Source of the DNA: Apostichopus japonicus
Lineage: Eukaryota; Echinodermata; Holothuroidea; Aspidochirotida; Stichopodidae
Reading direction: 5' to 3'
Length of the DNA stretch: 64,000 nt
Assembly (NCBI RefSeq): GCF_037975245.1
Contig: NC_092580.1
Coordinates: forward strand, 30,992,001-31,056,000
Shown here: positions 1 through 11,417 of the stretch, piece by piece
Position numbering within the stretch: position 1 is the first letter of the stretch
Layout of the letters: each line of letters starts with the position of its first letter
The notes under the pieces: model-generated
What the model was told of the DNA's origin: nothing
The model's input: only the letters and a program-made list of their open reading frames with translations
Databases searched by the model: none
Program-made: the position numbers and the translations under genes

Positions 1-229
1 GGTTTTCGTTGACTGGGGTAATATTGTTAGGCGTCTCGGACATCATTATCTTGCGATAGGTCTACGCCTTTTCTTTCCCCAATATTATGATTAATATTTT
101 TTATCATGGAAAGAGCCTCCATTAAACCTCCCTACAGGGTACAGCTTAGCATCATCAGGACATTCCTTTTCTGAAGGAGTCATCAACGGTACTGTGGTAC
201 TGAATCAGTACTGCGAGTGCGGCTGTCCT

Positions 230-930
230 GCAAGCGCTAACAAGGTCACCAAAGAGGCCGCTGTCCTTGACTTCTTTAGCAGCAGATACACGGGGTTGGG
301 CTCTCTGGAGTCCTCCGGCGCCCAGGTACGGGGCTTTTGACTACCATCCTCTCAGACAACACGACGGTGGTAACATACTGTAGCTATGTCAACAGACATG
401 GTGGCACCAGGTCAGAGAGATATTGCCATCTGGCAAGGGAGACCCTCACCACAGCTACAGAATCTGGCACGGCCCTACAAGTCTCTCAGATAGCCAGAAA
501 GGAGAATGTGATGGCCGATGCTCTGCCCAGGGGACAGCTCCACCCTGACGAGTGGACCCTTTCGCAACGAACAGGAAGTAGGTTTTTCCACATGTTCAGC
601 AGACCTCTGATAGACCTGATTGCGACACAGGGCAACAATGGGCTGCTCATCTTTGTTCAGGCGGTCCCACCCGCAGGCCTTCCACATAACGCCAGGTCCC
701 TGTCGCGAAACGGACCGGAAGCTTACATCTTCCCCCTCTTGGCATGACCAGCCATAGTGGCCCCGCTGACCCTGGTTCGGGCAAAAAGTTCTCCAGCTCC
801 TCGCGGACGTGCCGGCGATCCTGCCGGACAAACCACAGTCGGTTGTCCCATAGACAGGGGGCACTGGCTCACCCGGACGGCAAGGGCCTACAATTAGGTG
901 CCTGGAAATTGTCTGATGTTCCCTTAGACA
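230..930 (+). pseudogene. RT/RNase H C-terminal remnant of DIRS-A
   Basis: The open stretch 337-747 aligns with the RNase H part of the intact RT ORF at 12640-13050. Shared landmarks are a TDN-like motif (here SDN), NRQGG-like (here NRHGG), KxNVMADAL followed by PRG in place of SRG, and DLIATxxNN for DLFATxxNN. Beyond 747, similarity to the post-RNase H region continues in other frames to about 920 (LSHRQGALAHPD-like against LSQRQGTLSHPD). Several frameshifts separate the pieces, so no functional protein is expected. Confidence 0.8.
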
Positions 931-984
931 GAATGGACTTTGACCGCCAAAGTGAGAACAACCGGGGCGACTAACTTTTTCTGC

Positions 985-1772
985 CTACAGAGATTCGGAG
1001 TATGCCGAACGAGACAGACTCTGCCTACCATGGCCTTTCTAACCTTGATTGCCGACTCCTTTCCCACACTGCCCCAAGAAGGGGGGCAGGGTTTTCGACG
1101 ATCAAGAACTATCGTTCGGCTATTGCCGCCTTCCATCAGGGGCTTCCTGTACGGCTTCACGCCAGGCAACAACGGCACGCCTTGACTAAGGTGCCTTCAG
1201 TCCTTCGGTTTGTGGGGTGCTGATAGTTCTCGACCCCTCCTTCTTCGCTAGAACCAGGTTTGGGCTCTCCTACCGGGAGACATCATCATCCCAGAGATCA
1301 ATACCTTCTCTTTGATCCCCGAGGACAGACTACAGTATGGTTTCCCATTAGGGCACTGAAGTGGTACCTCAACAGAACACAAGATCTCTTGGGTACTTTG
1401 ACATCTCTGTTCTTCCTCCTTCGAGTGCCCCACTCAGCAGCCTGGGAGGATACCTTGTCCCGCTGTTTGGTGGAAGCCATCCGCCCTCTGGCTACAGGTC
1501 CAGGCAGATCCATGGCTCACAACAGCAGGGGTTTTCACTGCTTCTACAGCCCTGTTCGCAGGCTTTCCAATAGTGGACATCTGCAAGACGACGTCGTGGA
1601 AGACTCCAATCGCTTCGTCGCCTGCTGCTTATCGGACATATCACAGGCCGATTTGGCTTTGGTCGCTCGATGTTACGAGCTCCGGGGGTCCCACCCCTCG
1701 GGCCTCCCACCATCGGGCAGTGCCACTCGGTGCATAGGTTGTGGGGAGACAGGTAACTGGGGAACGAAGTAA
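985..1772 (+). pseudogene. tyrosine recombinase remnant of DIRS-A
   Basis: Pieces of the DIRS tyrosine recombinase are recognisable in several frames. They include a segment like the core-binding region near 1080-1140 (TIKNYRSAIAA, matching TIRNYRSAIAA in DIRS-B), the ALKWYLNRTQ segment near 1355-1385, and the C-terminal tail SHPSGLPPSGSATRC near 1690-1733, which is almost identical to that of DIRS-B. Stops and frameshifts interrupt it; the catalytic C-terminal part is corrupted around 1520-1680. It is a pseudogene. Confidence 0.8.
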
Positions 1773-1828
1773 ATATTATAAAACTTACTGGTTTATATAT
1801 TTACGAGTGACCCACTTACCTGTCTCCA
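1730..1828. repeat. internal complementary region of DIRS-A
   Basis: The second half (about 1771-1828) is the reverse complement of the right end of the same element (2341-2406): both carry the ACTTACTGGTTTATATATTT segment in opposite sense. The first half should be complementary to the left end, which lies outside the window. This is the hallmark internal complementary region of DIRS elements, thought to template completion of the circular intermediate. Confidence 0.8.
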
Positions 1829-2276
1829 TTTCCCGCCACCCTCCCCCGAGGGAGGTGGGACGCAGCCAGACGGGGGAGCGGTCGTTCGACCTGACTCATG
1901 ACTCCTCGCGTTCGTCGATAGACATCGCCACCCCCTGGGTAGCCTGCGGCTACTTGTCTATCAGTGGGTGTTGTTACCTTAGTTTGGTTTACCAGGTTAC
2001 TCTTTACCATCTAAGGTAGTATGGGCCTCGTCCCCTTGTTCAATTAGGCCTCTGTAGGTGTAGGGGGAGGCAGGCCTGCGGGGTGACGGAGGGCAGACCC
2101 CCACCCCGACTGTTCAGGGTAGGCTCCGCCTGGAGGCGTCAGCAGTCTTTGTTAGTATTAGATTTTTCCTTCTCGGCAAGCTCGGCGGGTGGCAGGGTTT
2201 ACCCGCCACCCTCCCCGAGGTCGCGTCAGGCAGCCACTTCGTGGGAAAGTGGTCTCAAAATGAAGGAAGGCCATTA

Positions 2277-2406
2277 GGGCCAGTGAGGGTGTACAGTGTT
2301 AAAAGATTACCAGGGCATTCTAGACACGGTAGAATGCGGTGCATAGGTTGTGGGGAGACAGGTAAGTGGGTCACTCGTAAATATATAAACCAGTAAGTTT
2401 TATAAT
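2277..2406 (-). repeat. right terminal repeat of DIRS-A
   Basis: In reverse complement this runs TTACCTGTCTCC, then a TTCTACCGTGTC segment, then CTGGTAA and an ACACTGT segment. That is the same order of landmarks as the left terminal repeat of DIRS-B at 8515-8600. The end is placed near 2406, where similarity to the internal complementary region stops. Confidence 0.75.
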
Positions 2407-4030
2407 GTACATCAATGTACACATTGACACAGTAACCACTCCCCCCACCCCCAACCCCCCCCCTCACTGTCACACCCGTATTATTGCTGAAGTAACTCTC
2501 AAAAGTGAAAACTGATGTACATATAATTTAAAGATCATTTCGTAATTTTAGTAGTGAAACTGCAACCGGAAGTTTACATGGGATTGTTCAGGTATTGGTT
2601 TCTTTTTGTTGGAGCAGTTTGGAGTCTTTAATATTAATTGGGACAGTTTTTAAATGAACTTGAGCTAACAGGTATGTTTGCTTTGGGTGCTTTTGTTTTC
2701 ACCTTGAGTTGGCTAGGTTTTTAATCTGATTTGCATTGAATGTGACGTTAACAATGTGTATTATGCGATGTCCTATTTTGGAAGTACAGAATTGAATGCC
2801 AATATTGGAAGCCAAGTAGTTCAGACTAAGAATTTTGTCGATACCTGTATGTATGGTCATCTTTCACATCACAACCTGTTAGCTTGCAAATTCTCTTTAT
2901 GTGCAAAATGCATCATGTCAAAATATTATATCCTATAGTTGGCATGTGTAGGTGTGTTGACAATAAATTTCACTATAGTATATTATGCCCTCTCTCTCTT
3001 CAGTGTTCAAGTAATGTTAACCCTGGAAAATCCTTTGTACATGTTAAACCGTTTTTTGTATTCATTCCTGATTGCTTGCATGGTGGGACAGACTTTCGTT
3101 TCAAGCACAAATAATCTGTCATAGGATTGAGTCTTCTATATATCCTAAGACTTTTAAACATATCTCTCAGAAATTAGAAATGTTTGAAAATGTCATCCGA
3201 ATGCCTGTTCATTAGTTTATTATTATACTTGAACAGCAACCCTCCCCCTCCCATCTCCCATCTATTTAGTTGCCAGTGGCATCCTCCCATGCACTCATAG
3301 TTTTAAAGTTCACCATTGCAGCACCCAATCCTCTTCTGTCTCTTTTTTTCTCATTAAGCCCTTGAGTATTTTATTTAATTTATGCGGTATCTTTTATAAT
3401 TTAGTGTGCAGTTGTTTTTTCTGGAATATAGGACCAAAATGCCAGTACGTACAGATCTATATTTTTGGAAGATGTAATATCAAATCTATTTTGGGGAGCG
3501 AACCATTTCATCTAAAATGTTATGTTACATCTGTGCAAGAGGCATTCAAATGTTACAGGCCAACGAACGCACACAAGTGATTTCTGGATTTTTTTTTCTT
3601 TTTTTTTTGCTGATGACAATTTATATGACGTGTGTTGATTTGTTCGCTGACATTTTGTAAGTGCAAAAGTCATCTTTCATTTCTTGTGGAGACTGTGATG
3701 AAAATGATATTCTTTCTAGTTTAAATTCACACTAGTCTTACATGTCTCCACTCAAATCCTGTCCACTCTCACTTATACCTTGCATTTTTATTGCAGATTT
3801 AAATGACAAAAGAAATTGGGTTTTATGATATCCACAAATTTTGACAAAGTATGCTGCAGAACATAATCAGAGGAAGTTCTCCTTCTCTGTTCCCCATCCC
3901 TTTCCCTCCTCCCCCTCCCTTTTCCCATTCCCTCCTTCTCCCCCACCCCTTGCCCCCTTTTCTTGTCAAACACAGGCGCTCTTAATAAATAATTAAAATT
4001 TTCTGTCAGTGAATATGAAAGCTGGTAGAT

Positions 4031-4143
4031 TGACTTCACTCCTCTCTTACCCGTCTCCTACTCCAAATGTGTAGTTAGGTAGATAGGAAAGTGCAATTGT
4101 GGAGTGGGAGACAGGTAAGTAAATCCCCAAACCAGTATGTTTT
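4031..4143. repeat. collapsed DIRS relic: left end fused to right end
   Basis: 4031-4064 matches the DIRS left end (TTCACTCCTC, then TTACCCGTCTCCTACTCC). 4095-4143 matches a right end (GGAGTGGGAGACAGGTAAG, then AAACCAGTATGTTTTGG). Only about 30 bp separate them. The two 19-bp segments form a near-perfect inverted repeat. The order left-then-right is that of a whole element whose interior has been deleted, not the order found in an internal complementary region. Confidence 0.65.
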
Positions 4144-4989
4144 GGGGGTTTTATTGGTTCCTAATAACTCTTCCCACACCTTCATATAAAGCTAATGTTG
4201 ATTATGACAATGAGATAGTGTATGTATTAAAAGAACAACACACAGTGAAGTAACAAGGCTGCTTTCATTCAGATTACATTATGCATAACTTTTCCAGCTC
4301 TGTGCAAAGTTAATATGAAGACAGTCAACAAAGAAAACCCATTTACTGTTTAAACATTCCAAATATGGTCGTCTTGAAACCTCACCAAATTCCCAGTAAC
4401 TGCTCGTTGAGTTCCCTGCAGACGCATATATACATGTTAAATAATTTCCTCGCAAAAGGATGTTTGCGTAGATCGACTCTCAAGGTGCACGTCACATCTC
4501 ACAAGCACTTCCCTGGGAATTAAGGACTGCCGTCAATGATTACTAAATTTGCCGTTTTATTTTTAAAAAGCATCAAAGCATCATTGTTTCTGAAGAAAAA
4601 ATGTTGGTGATGTAGGTGGACTTTGAATTTTTTACTTTGGGCAGAATCTAGCAACTACAGTTAATCAGTATAATACCCCCCACCCCACCCCCACCCCCAC
4701 CCCTCGGTATGTGAAAAAGTCAAATAATGGTCACAGATACTCAATGTCAGCAGCAAGCAAGTCACTTCTACCTAAAAACAAAACCATTGCAAAACAGCTA
4801 TTTCAAAAACAGATCCTTAATGTGTATGAAGACTTTGGACCCTTAGAACCAGTACTATTGAAAACGTGTAAGTTGACATTTTTAGAATGTACTAATTATT
4901 AACATTTAGAGATCTTTAAAGTGGGGCCAGCAATGTCCATGAATAGCACACAGCATAGGTTGCCAACCACTTTTGATCAGATCACAGCA

Positions 4990-5083
4990 ATTTACTTGGC
5001 TGCCATGGTTACCTGTATCCTCACAATCTTTGCTCCTGTTTTACCGTGTCTAGAGTTAAACTGGTAACCTTTATAGCACTGTA
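4990..5083 (+). repeat. solo DIRS left terminal repeat (eroded)
   Basis: The landmarks of the DIRS-B left end occur in the same order and spacing: TTTACTTGGC, TTACCTGTATCCTCACAA, TTTTACCGTGTCTAGA, CTGGTAACC and AGCACTGTA. The TTACCGTGTCTAGA variant resembles DIRS-A rather than DIRS-B. No coding sequence follows, so it is a truncated or solo terminal repeat. Confidence 0.65.
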
Positions 5084-7404
5084 TATGTACGTGATGGACA
5101 TCATGCCTGGGAGTGGCTATTCGGAAGGGTGCACCATCAGCCCTGTTCACTAATTATGGTCAATGATATTTCTCCTCATTCTACCACCTATACTGTTGTG
5201 TCTAAAAGTGCTTTTCATATGAACTTTGTTACCTCAGGAGTCTTGGGTTTTAGTTGCAATTTGGATCTTGTTAGTTTGCTGTCAGAGAAATTAGTCATTA
5301 TATCCAAATATATATGTTCAAATCTAGTCTTCAAAGTGCTACTTATAATATATGTGTAGGTTTACCCTGTCAATTGGTATAAATGAAGAAATATGCTCCT
5401 ACATTCACTTTTCAACGTGGAAAAAAAGCAAACATTTAGATAGGAATCATTATGACCTCGTCATACAGTATGAGTTGTCAGGTTTTGTGAATTCCTGCAA
5501 TGCTATTTTTGGAACAACCTCCAAAATGATTTCCTAAAAGGGATTACTTTACTTAAACAGACAAGACAGATTTAATTATTTTCTACTCTCATTTTATGAT
5601 CGTATCGCACGAAAATCGTCAGCTTTGTTTAAATGAGGAATGACCAATGGGATTGATGTTAAGGTCAGATTTTTCAGGCAGGCAAGACTGATATTGAAAT
5701 TCAGTCAACGAAGAGACACTTTAGTGACCATTGCAGCATATTGCTAGATGGAGAAAGCTTTAATTAAAGGTTTACCGACATCTACAGGACTTAGGTTAAT
5801 GCAGCCGGTGTGACTTGCATGGCTAACTTCAAATTAAATTTTGTATGACTCCAGGTTATTATTATATACAGTAGACTCAGCGATGGGGAAAGAGATTTAA
5901 TACATGTAATTGCTACATGAATAATTTGTTATCTTAATTTAAACATGATCATTGAATATGCATGGGCTTTGTTTTATGCAACCGGAAAGAATATTTGGCT
6001 ACAAATTCTTGATGGTCCCATGCTATACGATATGCTATATACCGTCATTGTATTAATTGCAATCTGTTCACTTCTATTTTATTTATTTATCGCAAGCTTG
6101 AAATTGATTACAAACACACATTTAGTTAATATTCCTCTCTTAATTATACCTGTCTCCTATGCATATCCATGGTTAACAGTCACAGCAATAGATATTGTAC
6201 CAGGCAGTGTGACAATTCTTGTAAATAGTTTAGCCAATCATGATAGTCAACCCCAAAACCTGTCTTTCCACATTGGCTTTCTTTCTTTCTGAATTAAAAT
6301 GAAAGCTCCATTTTGTAAAACATGGTGGGAAAATGGCTCTGATTCATAAACTTGCAAAAATTCCACCCTTACCAGCGTCATTCATCAAGAATAAAATACT
6401 CTTACCCAGTAAGGTTGGGGGTGTATCATACGCAATATATACAGGACCAAACACTCTAAGAAATCATCGTTAATGTAGATCACATCCTAGACTCCATATA
6501 CTGTACAGTGTTTGTGCTCATCTCACAATGTGCCCTGTTACCTTAGCAACTGCAATGGAAGAGTCGATTGCCAAATATTGTCACAGATATCAAACACTGC
6601 TATCCAATGTTTGATAACCTTTCTCAGTGTCCTCGTCAGCATTAATTGTCTAATTAATTCAGCAGCAAACTCATTGCCGAATTGGTCAAGGGAATTAAAC
6701 TTCGTTATAGATGAACCATCGAGACCCACTCGGCTAGCTAATGTCTAATTAAAAACCATCCCCGGCTAGCTAATGTTTAATTAGAAACCATCCCTAAAGC
6801 AATTGAGTTTGCAGGTATTTAATGGTATACCTGTAGCGTATGACCTTTTCCTGGCACCAAATTCATTCATTTTTAGAGGCAATGGTGACTTTTAAAGATG
6901 CCAACAGAACCAAGTACCATCTTTGTCTGTTTTTTCCTTCTTTTTCCTTCTTTTTTTTTCTCATTCCTCTGATGATGACTTTGAACAGCCTTGAATAGGT
7001 TAGCTTTACATCTCACTTTAATAGTGACTGTGGGGTGTTGCAAAGGGAAGGTGGGTTAAATGTCATATAATAACAATTTTTATTCCATACAGATATTAAA
7101 GGTCTGTGATTATCTATCATGGAAATTTGATCTTGACTCTGTTATTTCCCCATGGGTAAAAATGCCATTATTTTGGAAAACTTTAATGGAAAATGGTTTG
7201 AAGGTTCGGAGATTGTAGCAGGAAGCCACAATTGTGGATACCTAGATATACCACCCAAAGCAAAGTGTTAATTGTAGCTATTAAGCAGTGCTAGCCAACA
7301 AAAGTGATATTTCCATGGTAGTTTTGATCAGCATATATATGTAGCTAAATTTGTATATATTGTTGATATAAATTTATAAATAAAAGTATTTATAATTTTC
7401 CAAT

Positions 7405-7493
7405 CTTACCCATCTCCTATACATATGCACTACTATCTATTATGCCTATACATACAAACTGGTAACAACCTTGCACTGCACCCCTTAAAGACC
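7405..7493 (+). repeat. solo DIRS-like left terminal repeat (eroded)
   Basis: CTTACCCATCTCCTA, then GCAC, then ATTATGCCTATACA, then ACTGGTAACAA and GCACTGCACCCC follow the order of the DIRS-B left repeat (8531-8612). Divergence is higher than in the copy at 4990, so this is probably an older insertion or another subfamily. Confidence 0.5.
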
Positions 7494-8514
7494 TTTTGTG
7501 CTTACTTAGTTCAATAATTGTAGATCTTTTTCCTTCTTTATTTTCTTTGGGAGGGAGTGGGGAGGGGAGAGAGTAGCTTCACTCCCGAATCTGAATCTGA
7601 ATATCTTTTTCTTGCATTGATTATTTTCTTTTGACAAAAACATCGTCATCAGAATCAAGGCATGATCAGAATTTGAAAGATGATATAAAAGTTTAAAAAG
7701 GGAAGCAAAAATATAAAAGCGTGAGGCATGCATACATGTCATGATATGTCAGTGCTACCTCGATGATTGGCTCTTTGTTAATTGCATACTGTCAGTAGGC
7801 AACTGGGATTAACCTTCACCTTTCGTAACGACACCCGACTGCGGAAACCTTGTGTAATTAAACCAAGTGTTGGTCAATTGAACTTGTCACCTATATGATC
7901 ATAGGGGGAACTAATGAATTTTCTTGAAATGTGATCTAACCTTAGCTAAGAAGGAAGCCATCTGAGGATGTGAAATATCTGAGAGCAACCTGATAAGTTT
8001 GACCTAGTGCCAGCTGTGATGCCCGTATATATATTCTGTAGGTTATTGCCACAGATGTTTGGTCAATTGGAAGGAAATATCATAATTTGAAGGAAATGCA
8101 GTAGCTTTAGGGAGTTAATACACTTGTTCAGGCTAACAGAGCCGAAATAGAGTTATATATCACAACCATAAATGTTTTATTAAAATAAATGGAGTACTTA
8201 GATTTATTTAGATATTTGATAAAAAGGGTTTAAAGCTGCATTCGAGGAAATGTGAGGAAGTTTAGCAATACGCTTTACAAATATACACAACTCCTTTTAG
8301 TATGGGTATTATGACTTTAAGGATCTATTAAAAGACCTGTATGATTACTGAATATTACATTATATTATCTATACTAGATTTACAAACAACCCTGAGTATG
8401 AGTACTAATCTACGAATGAGTCTGAATACCAGTACAGATAACCATTCAAGAATTAAGGGAGTATGGGACTCACTGACAGCCTGGAGGAAGGGATGGCAAT
8501 GCTTGACTCTTGTA

Positions 8515-8664
8515 ATTTACTTCGCTCCTCGCTTACCTGTCTCCTCACAACCTTAGCACCTCATTCTACCGTGCCTATAAAGTCCTGGTAAATAAATAAC
8601 ACTGTGCGCCCTCTATGACCGGACCCCCATTCCGCTCCCTCCTCCTTTTTCATTCTACCATTCC
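8515..8664 (+). repeat. DIRS-B left inverted terminal repeat
   Basis: From about 8533 to 8664 this is the reverse complement of 14872-15004, including CTCACAACCTTAGCACCTC, GCCTATAAAGTCCTGGTAAA and CTCTATGACCGGACCCCC. The first 18 bases (ATTTACTTCGCTCCTCGC) are unique to this end and reappear, inverted, in the first half of the internal complementary region. Confidence 0.9.
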
Positions 8665-9234
8665 AAGTGCCTACACGCATATTTTTCTTGTGGATAGTTT
8701 CCTTGGAAATTTGTCTTGGTTTTCTTCGACGATCGCCGGAAGTTTTTTAGCTTCGGATCTTTAGAAGTTTGACAGTCCTTTCCTGACCGATAAGTATCCT
8801 TTTTGTCAAAAGGGAGGGTTTTGGGGACTGTTTTCGTAGTGCGTTTCCTCCTCGGGTTGGTTTGCGGCGGGGTTAGCAGTTCCGCGAAACTGCCTAGGTT
8901 CCCGCCCTATTCCTCCCCACGCTGAGGCGTGTTGTTGTTATTGTGTTTTCATAGCTTGTTTACTCGCTTTCTTCCCCCCAATTAGTTTTCTCTCGTCCCT
9001 CTTTTGGGGATTCATATATTCACTCTTTTTGTATGTATTTCTCGCTCTCTCATTTCGTTTCAGCTTGCATTTTCTTGTTAGGCCACCCCGTAGCGTTACC
9101 TTGTTTACCGTTGCTAGGTTACGCTACGCTCCACCTAATCCTAATTCCCTCCCTAGTTCTCCCTTCCTACGTTAAGCTTCTATTGTTGTTCATTTATCAC
9201 TAAGAAGTAATCTTCCTTAATCCGGTTATGCAGC

Positions 9235-11354
9235 ATGTCACGCAATCCATTGAAGTGCATCAACTGCTCTATGTTTCGCCCAGGCAGAGCCTGGGACGAA
9301 CACGACCTTTGTCCCAAATGCAGATCCTGCACTCGATGAGACCCCTGCCTGGTGTGTATTAAGTTTACACTAGCTCAGTGGCAGGACATCGACCTGTGGC
9401 TTGAGGGCTTACGTAGCAAGCTCCAGGGAAGGCTGGACTCGATCCCGAGCGCAATCGGGGCGCCGGAGGCTCCAGGAATAACGGGAGATAGAGAGGAGGA
9501 GGGAATAGTAGAGAGAGAGGTGGAGGAGAGTGGCCAGGAGAGGGCCGAAGGAGAGAAAGAGGTAGAGAGAGAGGAAAGAGAAAGAGAAAGAATTCCCCTA
9601 ACGGCCCCGGCTACGTCCGGATCAGTTACGGCCAGAGGGAAGGGCAGGAGCAAAGGCAAGGCTCCTGCCAAGAAAAGACCTCCGAAGCAGAGGCACAGCT
9701 CGGCCGGGCTGGAGACTCTGTCTCAGTCCGGGCCGCAGCTAAACAAACCCACAGAGTGCGGCCCTCCGGCCGTGGGAGGCTCGGGTCCAAAAGAGAGAGT
9801 AACCGAGGGGACGCGGAGACGGAGCCGGTCCCGCTCCAGGGAGCCGGACAGGGAGCCGGAGAGGCGGGTTCCGACGGAGATCCCGGCCCGAGAAAGTAGG
9901 GAGAGAGAGTCCTCCCGCCGACCCAGAAGGGAGAGATCGGGGTCGCATACAAGATCCCCAAGACGGAGAGAGAGGAAGAGATACTCTCCAATCTCCGACG
10001 AGTCCTCGGACTCTTCCGACGATGGATACAGAAGATCCAAGAGGAGGCGCCGGTCCCCGAGACGGCACCAGGAAGAGGAGCCAGCTTGGCTATCTAAACT
10101 CACCGGCCTGCTACGGCCCCTGCTGGAGCAAAGGACGTCCACGGTAGCCGACGTGGCACCGGACCCTACCAGCCCCGTACCGACCATGACCCCGCAATCG
10201 GCCCCGGACCCGGACGCTCTGGATTGCAGAGCGTCGGTGAATCTTTCCGGCTTGGAGGACAAAGGGGAGCCCATAGATCCAGATCCTCTCAACTACGATC
10301 TTATGGAGGACAGCTTTGGCCACAATTACGAACCGGAGGAGGCGCCCGTGACAGGAGGAGCCCTCCCACAGGAGCTAATAACACGGGCAGCAGACATATT
10401 CAGACGACACCTGGGGTTCGAGGAACCCGAGACGCAACCGGAGAAGGCGGGCCGGGTATCAAAATTGACGGCGACCGGCGAAGCGTCATATAAGCCCAAA
10501 ACTACCATACCAGTAGACGCAACCTGTTATGACAGATTTGAGGCCATTGCCAACAAGACCAAGTGGACGGCCTTCCCGGTCAGGGCAGATAGAGCGGTCA
10601 GGGTACCTGACGATGCCTGGAGGGACCTATTTAGATCTCCAACCATCCCCCAGGAGGCCAAGGAGAGGTTAAAAGCCGAACAAGGGGCCTCATCCACACA
10701 CGTGTTCAAGACCCCGGACCAGAGGAAGCTAGAAGAGCTCTTGGTAGAGGTGGACATGGCAGCCCGTTCGGGCATGAAGTTCGCATCGGTACTAATGCTA
10801 TCAGCCGAAGTCCTCATGCGTCACCACCAACAACTCCCTGAGGACAGCAGCCAAGTATCCAGGGACGAAGCGGGCCAGCTCCTCCTGCTGCTGGGCCCCC
10901 TGTCAGGCTCGCGTACGATCAATTTGCAAGGATCGCTACCAGGTCCGTAAAGGCCCGTAGACAAAACATCGTCTCCGCCATCCATTGGCCTTCGACGGAG
11001 GCTAAGGACAGAATGTTGGAACTACCAATCCTCGGGAAAGACCTTTTCGTGGGCTGCTTCCAAAAGAAACTGCAGGAAGAGGTGGCCCGAAGGGAGACTC
11101 TGGCCAAATCAGAATTCCGACCCCCACCTACCCAGAGAACCAGACCCTTCCGCCCGAGGGAGAGCAGAGCACCTAGGGGAACGAGAGCAGCACTCGCCAA
11201 ATCTATGAGCAGAGGAGCTCTCAGAGGCAGAAGCCTCGGGGCAGCCTTCCGTCCAACTCGCCCCTGGGCCCCCAGAGGAGGCAGAGGCTCGACGTCGACC
11301 AGACGGGACAGCGACCGCTCCTCCACCCGACCAGCGTTCGCCGCCCGGCCCTAG
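9235..11354 (+). pseudogene. gag-like ORF1 of DIRS-B, interrupted
   Basis: The frame opens at ATG 9235 with a cysteine-rich N-terminus: CINC, then CPKCRSC, then CLVC after a stop, as in a small zinc-binding module. A single in-frame TGA (9337-9339) cuts this module; the flanking codons still read as the same protein. A long region rich in Arg-Ser, Glu and Pro follows (about 9480-10080), like an SR-type nucleic-acid-binding protein, then a more structured C-terminal part. Near 10905-10911 the frame shifts: DQFARIATRSVKARRQNIVS continues in the frame of 11013-11354, which ends in an Arg/Pro/Gly-rich tail. In DIRS elements this product is the presumed particle/RNA-binding protein. CGA to TGA at a CpG is the simplest origin of the stop (inference). 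Confidence 0.8.
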
Positions 11355-11417
11355 GGGTGCCCACCTCACCGCGGCCATTCCGCCGGTGGGGGGGAGACTA
11401 ACAAACTTCTCCCAGCA

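Larger units (their letters stand above)
1..2406 (+). mobile_element. DIRS-A: 3' portion of a decayed DIRS-like tyrosine-recombinase retrotransposon
   Basis: The 5' part lies outside the window. Order seen: RT/RNase H remnant, tyrosine recombinase remnant, an internal complementary region (1730-1828), a GC-rich 3' untranslated stretch, and a right terminal repeat ending near 2406. Layout and many short stretches match the complete element at 8515-15046, for example the block just before the internal complementary region (about 1690-1733 against 14272-14317). The coding parts are broken by stops and frameshifts, so this copy is dead. It is a different subfamily from DIRS-B: its end reads AGTTTTATAAT where DIRS-B has AGTTTTGGAATATTT. 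Confidence 0.85.
2407..8514. other. non-coding stretch with DIRS relics; no gene recognised
   Basis: AT-rich sequence with scattered homopolymers and a short C-rich block near 4676-4702. I see no open frame resembling a known protein and no exon of the downstream phosphatase. Eroded DIRS ends at 4031-4143, 4990-5083 and 7405-7493 are listed separately; a weaker candidate lies at about 6142-6175. If the phosphatase gene starts upstream of the window, this is part of one of its introns. Confidence 0.6.

Noticed and set aside
2756-3580. Small ORFs as missing 5' exons of the phosphatase
   Set aside because: None contains the expected motif before RAIICR (a VANAGDS-like segment) and no splice sites fit the required phase.
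5945-6292. 115-codon hydrophobic ORF
   Set aside because: AT-rich frame with hydrophobic bias, no homology recognised, and part of it (6142-6175) looks like an eroded DIRS end.
9375-10323. Several long antisense ORFs across the gag-like region
   Set aside because: They are shadows of the GC-rich Arg/Ser/Glu-rich coding sequence on the other strand; no domain is recognisable.
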